This document shows positions 12,280 through 22,054 of a stretch of 64,000 nt of DNA, piece by piece. The stretch is from Trileptium ribeirensis (taxonomy: Eukaryota; Nematoda; Enoplea; Enoplida; Thoracostomopsidae), in NCBI GenBank assembly GCA_030248225.1, contig JASANE010003716.1, positions 18,902 to 82,901 of the forward strand, written 5' to 3'. The position numbers and the translations under genes are program-made. Within the stretch, counting starts at the first letter, position 1. Each line of letters starts with the position of its first letter. The notes below the pieces were generated by a model. It worked only from the letters and a program-made list of their open reading frames with translations, was not told where the DNA came from and searched no databases.

Positions 12280-12930
12280 CAATTTCCTACTTAAATTCTC
12301 ACGAAACTGACACGAGTTGGAGACTTAGATTATGGCATGGGGTCACCAAATATTTTGTTATATCCTCTGGCGGGAACGTTGGATCGAAAAATGAAGGACC
12401 GCTGTCACAAAAGCCTCTCATTGCGAGCTATTACCTTGCTGGTATGCATTTTTGTCAGAGTAGCCGTTTTCAAACTATAATACAAAGGTTTAAAAAGACT
12501 TCCACATGTGGGATTTTCAGAAATCGAAAAGTGTTTTTCTTGTTTGTTGTGGGTGAACGATGAACCTATACGGTTATCTGTGGAGCACGTTAGTTTCATC
12601 GTTTTAAACCTTCATTGAGTATGTTAATTACTCCGAGGGACCAAAATTTGTCACTTTTTCGATATAGATGTGTGCAGAGGACTAGAATGAGTTTATAGTT
12701 TTAGGGGTTGATGACTACGTTAAAAGCATCTGTTTTGCATGGTACGTATGTATTAATTAACACAAGTGCTAATAGCCTACAACATAAATGGTTCTTCAAA
12801 TTATAATTTTTCTTAAAATTGGGGTTTTATAAATTTCAAACGTGTACATCTTTTTGGTCATTGGAGCAAGTAATAAAGTGTTTACGGTTAAGATATATGA
12901 TTAAAATAGTTGCTGTCTTGCCATTAAAAA
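12280..12930. repeat. Dispersed repeat copy (pair with 13,735-14,330)
   Basis: The segment shares a series of blocks in the same order with 13,735-14,330: TTTTTCTTGTTTG-type run, GGGTGAACGATG, a GTT(A/G)GTTTCA-CGTTTTAAAC block, then a TTTG(T/C)CACTTT block and a (T/G)ATAGATGT block. The two copies lie on either side of the first exon of the 7TM gene. A fainter relative may exist at 45,780-46,040. No protein family is evident. Confidence 0.5.
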
Positions 12931-13312
12931 TGTGGTACTTTAATTGTCAGGAAAATAGATTTGGAACCCTGTATTAGTCACTTTTTGTTGTATATTAGCC
13001 GCTTTCCATATCCATTTACCCTAACGTGCAGGAATAACTAGTGTGGTGAATATTGTGATTATTTATGATTTTATAGCTTTAGTTGCTTGAGTTGTGCTCA
13101 ACAAATTAATTTTAATATAACATTTAAATTTGAAAACTCTAGCCATCACCAGATACATTGAATGTTATTCTTAAAATAGTATAAAAAATTTTCTATTTTA
13201 TGCTTTACAGTGTTAGTCGCTCATGCGCTACACTCTTATTTTTATTTTAATTAGCCTAAGATTTTGTTCAATATTTATTTTTATAGAGAAGTTAATTTTT
13301 TTAACCTTGCAG

Positions 13313-13533
13313 CAGTACGACTCAAGTATGACATTTGGCTTGTTAACGGTGCGCCTTCGGTTCGTCACCAAAATCCGTTTGAACATCAATTTTCTTTTGA
13401 CCAACAAGACGTTGTCGAAATCTATTTTACCGCCGCGCTTGTATTTATAGTCCTTTTTTGTACTCAGTTGTCTTCGTCACGGAATTATCGCTCACAAAAG
13501 TCATTTTTGTTGCTAGTCATCATTGGCGCAGAG
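13313..13533 (+). CDS. 7TM protein of GPR180/TMEM145 family, exon with TM1
   Basis: This exon encodes the junction between the extracellular domain and the membrane core of a GPR180/TMEM145-like (GpcrRhopsn4) protein. The acceptor is a pyrimidine-rich tract ending in CCTTGCAG, and the donor is GCAGAG|GTTGGT. The frame reads LKYDIWLVNGAP, then NPFEHQFSFDQQDVVEIYF, and then a hydrophobic TM1 (roughly residues 38-60 of the exon). The L-YD-W-VNG and pF-HQFS-D motifs are typical of this family just before TM1. The exon starts one base into a codon (221 nt, 73 full codons) and ends in phase 0, matching the next exon. The preceding exon, which should carry the end of the N-terminal domain, was not found. 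An alternative acceptor 3 bp downstream is possible. Confidence 0.88.
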
Positions 13534-13734
13534 GTTGGTGACGTTTTTTTCTAATTGTGATTTTTCTTATGATAAGCTGAAAGCATAGCATCGACGAACA
13601 TTGTGTGCGACAACATAAGTATATTGTCACTTTTTCTTTGCAGTTCCTATTGGGAAATGGCCGCAGCTGCTGGCTAGGTGTTCGCTCGTGGCTGGATTGA
13701 TGTAATTGTTCACCTAGTTTTGTGTTTACGCAGA

Positions 13735-14330
13735 ACCAACGATTTGCTACCCAAATTCTCCTAAAACCAACACGAATTTGAATGTTTTTAATTTTGGCCA
13801 TTCGGATTACCCCAACATTAATTTAAGCTTTAGCTGTTACCAGAGGCATCAAATCAGAAAATATTTAGCTAGCATCGAGAGCTACAACTGTACAGCTTAT
13901 GCATGTTTTATCCGAGCAGCAGTTTTTGAACTATGAGCCAAAGTTTAAACAATATCCAAAAAAAGTAAAATTTTCAAAATTTTGACAGTTTCCTGCTTTT
14001 TGGGGGTGAACGATGGGCTTACGCGATTAGTTAATCCATGAGTCGCGTTGGTTTCACTGTTTTAAACTTACAGCTAGCTCTGCGGAGCGGTGCATAGGCT
14101 AAATTTGCAGCAAAATAGGCGAAATTTGCCACTTTCCCAGTGTAGATGTAAATTGAGGATTACAATGCTTAATAGGTTCACTCGGTTACTGAATGCTATA
14201 GTAGCAATAATTATATATTTATTTGTGTGGTTCGCTTTAAATAAAGCACGTGGCCTACAACGTAAAGGCGGCTCTTGAACTTGCAATTTTTTAATATATG
14301 GTCTATAAATTCCGCACGTTTTCGCCTTTT
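13735..14330. repeat. Dispersed repeat copy (pair with 12,280-12,930)
   Basis: Same block order as the copy at 12,280-12,930, including GGGTGAACGATGGG and GTTGGTTTCACTGTTTTAAA. It lies in the first visible intron of the 7TM gene. Confidence 0.5.
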
Positions 14331-14839
14331 TTGCATTCGAAGAAGATATAAAGCATTGCTGGCGTGTTAATGTTACTGTGGGACCTTGAAGCTGCTCAAG
14401 AGGCTGAATTTAGCATCGTGTAATAGTCACTACGCGCAGATTAGCCCTAGCCGTTTTGTTTGTCATCGCCGCGTGAGTAACTACAGTGGCAATAGATATA
14501 AGAGAACTACGTATTCTCGATTTTAAATGAGTCGATTTAAATTCACTTGCTCCCGGAGCGGTCGTTTTAACTCCATCTGTTATTAACGAGTTTCGCCCGA
14601 ATGAATTTGATCCCACATTTAAAGGGCACATCTTGCACCATTTCCCGCATTAGTATATTTTGCTATTGTTTGCACGTATCTGTAATAATTAGCTTCTATG
14701 CAAAACTGACACAAGCATTAGTGCAATGTAGCCTGCATAAAATATTGACCAGAAATTATAGTTTGAGGCACATTTCGGATAGGGCATTAACCTGTTACAA
14801 TTATGTAGAAACAGACATCTGCAACTTAGGATAGCATGT

Positions 14840-15790
14840 TTGTGGAAACGGAGCGAGCGGAATTTTCACTGAGGGTGCTAGGGGAAAATCGTGAAAATGT
14901 CTTTTTGTGGCGCCGCCATTCATAACTCATTTTCGCGGAGGAGGGCGGATTTCGACAAATAGCACGTGACGACGATGTGCTCTTTAGTTGAACGCCAACA
15001 GCTGCGCCCCATCTTCGGGGTCAACCTGGCAAAAAGGTTTTCAAGAGTTCTTTGCCAAATGTGGCCATACGTGGTTTGTTTTTCGCAACCAATATCTCAC
15101 GAGACCGGCTTCCCATCGAAAAACCGAACCATTCAGAATCAGCACATCGAGATGTACAACTTTGCCGACCACGACTTTTTTTGTGGGACCAGTCCGTGGG
15201 CCGCTATTGCCCGAATATGGCTTGTCGGTCTTTTGTCATAAATAGCGATTTTTTCAAATTGTGGCATGTTATTACGTGTTTTGCATCGAGTATCTATTAG
15301 GTTATCAAGCATGCTGGATATGACATTTTTGCTATTTAGGCTCCAACTTGACTATATTTTACCTTTTGTGTTGCTTCAAGGGTTTTACGGTCGGCGAACC
15401 TGACTTTCAAAATGTAATAATTTTTACTTTTTGTTATTTATTGTTTGCAGGGCATCAAGGATGGTTTATATGTAGGTTTCCGATACGCTGAATATGATGG
15501 TTTGGTTATCTAGAGTCCAGTATGAGTATTTTATGCCTTTTCAGATGTTTTCAATTGGTGTAGGGTCAGCGAAACCGGTCGCCATTATATAATAGTCTGT
15601 CTTCAGTAGTTTGGTTACGTATTGCGTACGTAACCCAACGTAGAGTATCAAAAATGGTTTAAATATAGGTTGTATGCATGTTGAATACAGTGGTTTAGAC
15701 ATCTAGAGGCTAACACGAATACTTCGGGCGTTTTCAGTAGTTATCGATTGGTTTAGTCTCTATGATGTTAAGCGCTTTCAAAGGTATCAG
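14840..15790. repeat. Dispersed repeat with internal ~200-bp tandem units, copy 1
   Basis: The 5' part matches 20,280-20,560: GATGTGC(T/C)CTTTA-TTGA-CG, then TTTTTGTGGGAC, GCCCGAATA-GG, and CGATTTTTTCAAA. The 3' part holds repeated units with TGGTTTA-AT-TAGGTT, TGGTTTGGTTATCTAGAGTC and ACGAATATTT near 15,440 and 15,645, spaced about 200 bp apart. It is noncoding as far as I can see and lies within an intron of the 7TM gene. Confidence 0.6.
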
Positions 15791-16439
15791 GGTTATAGAT
15801 ATTCTAGTGCAGTATACACATCAAACACAAAGCCTGCTACACAGTGCTTTCACAAAATTACTACTTGATGAAACCATGCCTGCTCCATTTCACCCTCGCT
15901 TGTGAGTTACTAGTTTAATGAGTATTGATTTTTATTCGTGTGGTGCTTGCTATTATCTGTTTAACCTGTACTGATGGTGATATGCCACTATACGTTTAAC
16001 TATTATAGCTATTTGTGTTTTATGCCCACATCCTGCACCCGGAGCAGATGTCCTGGGTTTTTGAAATTCTAGCTTAATATGATCGGTAACGATAATCATT
16101 GATCGATGCATGATTTTGTCTGAAAACCTATGTATAAGCCAAACTCGATGAATACTAATAACCGCTTAGAATAACAACTAAAAACGAAAAACAGTGTCCT
16201 TTGTTCTATTTTTGAACGTCTTGTTCGTTCAATCGATATGAGGGCTGTTTTGCTTACGCAGCGGATATACGGCCGCTAACAACGAACAAGTTTGCTAGTA
16301 CAGTGTCTGTCAATGAACGATTAAGGCTTAACTCGAACGCACACGTTTTCTTTGGCTAAATATAGTAACCATCACAGCTTTTATTAACCGAAGCGTTTTT
16401 GTTTTCGTTAGTTGGGGAAAATTCGACACCGTCTATTCG
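15791..16439. other. Intron sequence, nothing recognised
   Basis: AT-rich intron DNA of the 7TM gene without recognisable exon, RNA or repeat. Confidence 0.4.
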
Positions 16440-17110
16440 TAAGTCCGTTTAGCTCCTCAATAACTACTGGGCCGATATTGAAAAATTTTTTTGATTGAAA
16501 GGCTTATTATCGCAGAGGTGCAAGACATACAGATTTTGACAAAAGTTGTTTTAGTTAATTAGTAATTACCTAATTCGTTAAGCGTGTTAGTCTATTTTTA
16601 GCAATTTCAAACAAAAATTGCATATTTTTCAATAAATAATTAGTGTAAAGCTATTATTTTGGGACATATACTACATCTCGCCGTGGTGATTTTGAATCTG
16701 TGCTTATTTAGTATTCAAGGAAGTTAAAAAATGCTAATTAGTTAATCAGCTAATTACTAATTGATTGTTAATTAGCTAATTTTTTAAATAAATAAAGCTA
16801 AAAATAAATTGCACCCGGGGGTTTTCTATGTCGCTGATCACGAATATGACATTTCTAAAGTTCTAAAACCTGACCGTATATGCTAATTAGTTGATTAATT
16901 AACTAGCCAATTAAGTAATTTTATTAAAATTTTAAAATTACTTCAAAATTGCTAATTTGTTGCGCTCGGGGGTTTTCGATGTCGCTGATTATGAATATGT
17001 GCTTTTAAAGTTCTCTGATTTTATCATGAGTGATAATTAGGTAATTAATTAGCATTAGTTGGTGTTACTAATTAGCTAATTTCTTTTAGCTGGCGAGCTT
17101 TTGTATGGTG
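16440..17110. repeat. Tandem array rich in TTAATTAGCTAATT palindromes
   Basis: At least three diverged units occur, each pairing a block of TAATTAG/CTAATTA palindromes with CGGGGGTTTTC(T/G)ATGTCGCTGAT and GAATATG(A/T)(C/G) followed by TAAAGTTCT. The best units start near 16,735, 16,880 and 17,035, roughly 150-165 bp apart. The array ends about 230 bp upstream of the second exon. Confidence 0.7.
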
Positions 17111-17340
17111 GATTTGACATCAATTGCCTAAAACGTGATACTTATTATAAATTGATTAAATAGTTTGTTAAAACACATGTACACACAGATAAGATACCAA
17201 ATACTTTGCCTGTTGCTCCGCTAACTTTTTGTAATTTATTACGTTTACTAGTATTTTACGTTGTATGTCAATTTCAAATCAACAATATTTTTAATCTTTT
17301 TAACAAACGTGCATTTTTAACTCATGTTAGTATTTTATAG

Positions 17341-17661
17341 GCTGGTGGTCTGCTGCTTAATCTAATCCATGTCATGTCATTTGCGTTTAATGGAGTTGGT
17401 TTGATCGGTCTCCATATCGTCGGCGATTTCCTCGTATTTGCATCCGGCCGTCTTTTAGTTCTACTGTTTATTTTACTTGCCAAAGGATGGAATGTGTTGC
17501 TAACGCAGCGGTCCATATCTACTGGCAGTGCAGGCTGTAGTAGTGGCATACCGACACTGTCGCAATCGGCCGCGCAACAACATCGCTTTAATATGAATGC
17601 AACTGTTGCAATTTGGTTTACCTATTGTATTGCATTTATTGCGTTGTTTATTTGGAATTCG
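17341..17661 (+). CDS. 7TM protein of GPR180/TMEM145 family, exon with TM2-TM4
   Basis: The exon is bounded by TTTTATAG|GCTGGT and AATTCG|GTAAAT and is exactly 107 codons, phase 0 to 0. It starts AGGLLLNLIHVMSFAFNGVG (second half of TM2 and the following loop). Next comes a long hydrophobic TM3 ending in ILLAKGWNV, matching the LLLAKGW/ILLGKGF signature of this receptor family. A Ser/Gly/Gln-rich loop of about 30 residues follows, then NATVAIWFTYCIAFIALFIW as TM4. The join to the upstream exon through IIGAE keeps the family's spacing. The loop looks longer than in vertebrate relatives, but this is a visual judgement. Confidence 0.92.
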
Positions 17662-17849
17662 GTAAATATGTTTCAATAGATGTGTTTATGCAGAGAAATA
17701 TGGTGTAACTAGCACGAGTTATTAGTGTATGTGAAAGAACGTAACAACGTTATGCAAACGTATATGGTTCAGGCTAGCTTCTGTATATTATGGTATTTAC
17801 CGATTTACATAATATGCAGTAGGCTTCGTGCATTTTTGATCAGATAATA

Positions 17850-18224
17850 CTGGCATGTCCACAGCCCTCCGAAAAGTGGGGGGGAACTTCGAGGGAGCCT
17901 CCATCTTCATTCTCGGGGGAAAATTAAAAGTGGGGGATAATTATTTTGCTTAAAAATACTAAATATTTCCATATTTTCATGCATTTTTACTACCGTGAAC
18001 GTATTTTTAATTTAACATCGATATTTTAGCATTATAAATAGTGGTAATTAATGTTTAAAAACAATTTGCAACAAAAAACATAAGCTTTCAGGCATAAATT
18101 TTTGGAATTAGTTGAACATGGGGGTTTCTTCCGAGTGGGGGGACGGACATGGGGAAAATCTCACAAACATGGGTGGATTTGGAAAGTGCAGGTCCCCCAC
18201 CCCCTCTCACTGTGGACAGGCCAG
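17850..18224 (+). mobile_element. MITE family 1, full-length copy (best inverted ends)
   Basis: It is 375 bp, starting CTGGCATGTCCACAG and ending CTGTGGACAGGCCAG, with 14 of 15 bases inverted-complementary. The body has a G-rich shoulder on each side (GGGGGGAACTTCGAGGG; the right shoulder has CCCCCACCCCCT) and an AT-rich middle containing TATAAATAGTGGTAATTAAT. No coding capacity is visible. The flanks show no clear long target duplication; TA on both sides is the most that can be seen. The copy sits in the intron just after exon 2. Confidence 0.85.
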
Positions 18225-18984
18225 TAACATGCAGGGCATAATCTTAGTGCTAAATCTATGGCTAGCCTTATCGTGCCTTTGAGTCCGACAACCGCCTCCC
18301 ATCGCCAAAAAGGTAAACTGTTTTGACTATTGGTGAGAAGCGGTGGGTGCTGGAGGACTAATTTGAATGGTTATTAGTAATACTCATCTTGGCCTCTCCA
18401 CAGAGGGAACCCCCACATTTTCGAGCACTTGGAGGATTTTCCCCAGGTCATGCCTCCCGGGTAAATTTTGGAGTCTCTTCAGGTCAACCATATCAGCACC
18501 CTCGGGTATTTTCAGGTCACATCAACTAGATGCTTCGCATGGACCGTTGATTTCTAAAACTTTGGGATCATATGTCCCACTTGAAGAATGATATATTGTG
18601 ATCTATGCTTCTATAGTTCTGCTCATTAAAACTTGAAATCCTACAGTCTTGATTTTGACACATAAATTCGTAGTTTATCAATTCACATCATAAAATAAAC
18701 GACATAGCAAGGACCTCAATCACCTTTTCTTAGTGCCATGTTAGTCTGTTAAGAGATTATTTATTTTGTTAACAGCGGCGTTACAATTAATGGTTGCTAT
18801 TACCTAGTGTACACTCAACGGTAGAAATGATCGTCCTAACAAGAAACGGTTATAACAAAATTCAATATCACTGCTTATTTCGACTATTTATGACAAGGTC
18901 GTGTTAAATTAACTGTAGCCTGCTGAAATACACTTTTTTAGTGCTTAAACTATAAATATGCAGCGCTAAAAATGTTGTAAATGC

Positions 18985-19345
18985 TCTGGGATCTCCATTC
19001 GCTGAATATTTTGCTATGGGAACTGAAGCGGAGGAAAGAACTGGTTCGAATCAGGGGCGCCCAATTTTGCCAAGAGAAAAATGGTTAAAAATAGAGCCAG
19101 AAACGTTGCCGAAAACTTTTGAGATGCAGAGAAAAAAGGGTTTGCAGCATTTTGACAAAATTTTCGAAATTTTTGGGTTCAGGATGGAACTTTAGATCAA
19201 ATTTTGATCAAATTTTATGTCATTTGGCGTGTTTTTAAGAGTGGAAAAAATTTGCCACCAGGCGATCAACTAGAGGAGCCCAAAACTTTTCCAGGGGCCA
19301 CGATCCAGTTTTTACCAGGGAACACTTGAAGTTCCTAGGCCCCAC
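18985..19345 (+). repeat. Short interspersed repeat with B-box-like motif, copy 1
   Basis: The segment matches the 352-bp insertion at 55,539-55,890 along its length: TCCATTCGCTGAA at the start, a GAGATG-AGAGAAAAA block, CAAATTTTATGT-ATT, CTAGAGGAGCCCAAAA, and AGGCCCCACCC at the end. GGTTCGAATC at 19,043-19,052 resembles a tRNA B box 58 bases from the start, but the A box is poor and the other copy has GGTTCCGAAC. It could be a SINE-like or a MITE-like family. Confidence 0.6.
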
Positions 19346-20279
19346 CCCAATTTAGAAATCCCAGAATCCTTGAAAAACACGCAAAATGCAATTATGAAAT
19401 CCCCAGTTGACCCGCCAACTAAAATTTTGGTTCCGTTTAGAGTCCAGCTCGCTTCTCACAAAATTGGTATTATTAGCATTTTCTGTATCTTGTCCAACAT
19501 ACGCCTCCCACTCTATAACTGCTTATGAACTGCTTCATTTACTGGTACGCTATCAACCACTGGCTTGTTCATTTACGTCCTTTCTTATGGATGAGCTATA
19601 GTTTACGGAATAGTCATTGGTATTTATTCACCACTTCACGATTAGTGAAACGGCTGTCATAAATAGTCCCAAGTTGTCAGTTTATGGACTAAGTGTGATT
19701 ATTGAATCATTTGGGTAAAACGCACAAGGAAATTTAACACCAATATTTCAAGCATATCCACCTCATTAGTCTTCGCCAAAGACGAATTATTAACAATATT
19801 CAATTACTACCATAATTAAGAGCACATAAATCGGACGCAGTCGAAATCGAACGATATTGCTCTCGAATGATCTTTGTTTACGAGATTCGTTAAATGCAAG
19901 CTAAAATTTCGATGGCAAGTCATTTTTATTTTAATGTGTTTGGACGTCGCTATACTAATCGCAAACGATCGATTTTCAGTTTCGTTTACATGAAAACGAA
20001 AGACAGAACGAAACATGTTCGACTTTTACTCAGTTTTGATTGGAACTGTAGTTACGTTTGCGAGCAAATGCGTAGATTCTAATGCGACTAATGTGGGACC
20101 GTGTAACGTGCATGATCATTGCTACATACATACCATTTGTCCCTACGGTAACTGAAACACAGTGAACGACGTTTTATTTGAGAGCGCCGGGGGAAAGATT
20201 TTGAAGATTTTTTGTGTCTGTCGGTGTCACTCATGCACTCATATTCAAATAAATGGATTTCAACATTTTTGCTCCATAG
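19346..20279. other. Intron sequence, nothing recognised
   Basis: No exon or repeat recognised. Open frames at 19,816-20,282 overlap on both strands and lack family motifs. Confidence 0.4.
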
Positions 20280-20960
20280 CAAAAGCGATACCGATGTGCC
20301 CTTTACTTGAGCGCTAATAAGTCCGATGCGACGTTCCTGGTCAAAATGGTCAGTGACTGGTTTTATAAGTTTTTAACAAATACTATTATTTCGCAACTCA
20401 TTTCGTTTTCATAGCTTTGGAACTACGCCTATGGATCTGCACATTTGCTGAACAACTGTTTTTGTGGGACACTCCCTGTGCTATTGGTGGCCCGAATACG
20501 GTTTGTTGAACTTTTGCCAGAAAAATCGATTTTTCAAAAAAATGTCGGTTATTGCCAAGGTTTTTATGGTCTACAAATTCGTTTTACAGAAAATATTCTG
20601 CCTCGGTTAGTTTGGTTATATCCTGAATGCCGGGAATCGCTAATATTTAATATAGGTATTTCGGCGCTTTGAATACTATAATGGCTCGCGTATCTACAGT
20701 CTTTCATCAATATTAGCCTTTTCAGGGGGTTTCAATGGGTCTAGGCTTTAGGGTCGATGAACCCGATTTCCAGAAATGCGTTGTGTACAGTATACCAAGA
20801 CTGGTTTATGTAAGGTTTTTTGGTGCGCTTAGTTTTGGTTATCTAGAGTCCAGCACGAATATTTATTGCTTTTTCTGTGGTTTTCAATGTGGTTTGGCAA
20901 AATTCAAGACTTCCTGATTATATGTAGCTTCTGGTTGTTTGATTAATATTGATTTTTTAG
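20280..20960. repeat. Dispersed repeat with internal tandem units, copy 2
   Basis: Diverged relative of 14,840-15,790 in the same orientation: CCGATGTGCCCTTTACTTGA, TTTTTGTGGGACACTCC, CCCGAATACGGTTTGTTG, then TTTTGGTTATCTAGAGTCCA. The open frames here are by-products of the repeat. Confidence 0.6.
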
Positions 20961-21776
20961 CAATTTTTCAATATTCTGAATGCAGTGGTATGACATTTCG
21001 CTCGTCTAACATTAATTACCACAAGCGCCAGAATGTGCGCATGTAAATTGGTATGCATTTGAGTTACGTAGTATCATCTCTGTAGCGCAGCCATAATCTG
21101 GTAACGAACTGTTTATTGTTAAATGTGGGAGCAGTATCACAGTTGTCTCATTATTTATAGCATTCTTTTAGTAATATATGGCATATATTGAGATATTTTT
21201 TAGAACTACAGAAGCCAAAAATTTCTTGCCTCCTTCAGAATGTAAACAAGGGTAAAGGAAACAGGGCTAAAGCTCGTACATTTAGAACTGGATATTTTAA
21301 GCAGGAATATATAGTGGATATCATTTGTTTTACTACAAGATTTATAAGACCAGGTTCTTGTTCCAATTTAAATTTTAGGGATTCAGCTGCCAGTTATTCC
21401 TTGAAAACAGAGGAGGTTTAAGATAAACTTGCATATATTGCGCCAAAATTTCAGGAACCATGTATTTTATACACATACCACACCACCGTTGGATCTAAGC
21501 CACATGGCTAAAACGCATTTTCGTGAAATTCATTAATGTTGTGGAAAAAACATAGGAGCCGAAATTTGATTAATAATTGAGACAGCACATGTCAATCAAA
21601 ACTATTAAATTCTTGGCTGAATATCATCAATATGAATTAGCTGGAACAAAATGTGCTGTTCTGGTCGGATTTCTTTCAACGGTCTCAGACTGTCATGACC
21701 GGCGGATTTTAAGGCCGGCCCGTGTCCAAATCCGAACCGTTCAGCGGCCATCACTATGTTTAACACATTTTTTCAG
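20961..21776. other. Intron sequence, nothing recognised
   Basis: The last part of the second intron, up to the pyrimidine-rich acceptor ACATTTTTTCAG. An open frame at 21,577-21,846 overlaps the next exon in another frame and is a shadow. Confidence 0.45.
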
Positions 21777-21898
21777 CTGGAAGTCGACGAGCTTGAAGAT
21801 ATTGATATATTTTCGACGTGGCCGGGTTGGGGTTTGCTGCTGTTGAGGATAATAATTGCGGCTTGGTTTATGATTGAGTTGCGGAAGACGTTGTTGAA
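21777..21898 (+). CDS. 7TM protein of GPR180/TMEM145 family, exon with TM5
   Basis: The exon is bounded by TTTTTTCAG|CTGGAA and TTGAA|GTACGT. It enters in phase 0 and leaves two bases of a codon (122 nt). It encodes an acidic loop (LEVDELEDIDIF), the S-TWPGW motif, and then TM5 (GLLLLRIIIAAWFMIELRK). An aromatic/PG motif immediately before a WF-containing helix that ends in a basic residue is characteristic of this family between TM4 and TM5. An overlapping frame on the opposite strand (21,741-21,959) is a shadow. Confidence 0.93.
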
Positions 21899-22054
21899 GT
21901 ACGTGTAAAATAATTACTTTAATAATCGTTACATCACGTCTTATGGAACACATTCTCACTAGAAGTTTATTATTTAGCAGCTCGATTAAAAAGGGATTTT
22001 AGTGGACATTTTACAGTATGCCGTATTTTTAACAAGAATTTGAGTAATACGCCA

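Noticed and set aside
12198..12563. 121-codon + strand frame with hydrophobic start, resembling a signal peptide exon for the 7TM gene
   Set aside because: It overlaps a dispersed repeat shared with 13.7-14.3 kb and has no match to the expected N-terminal domain.
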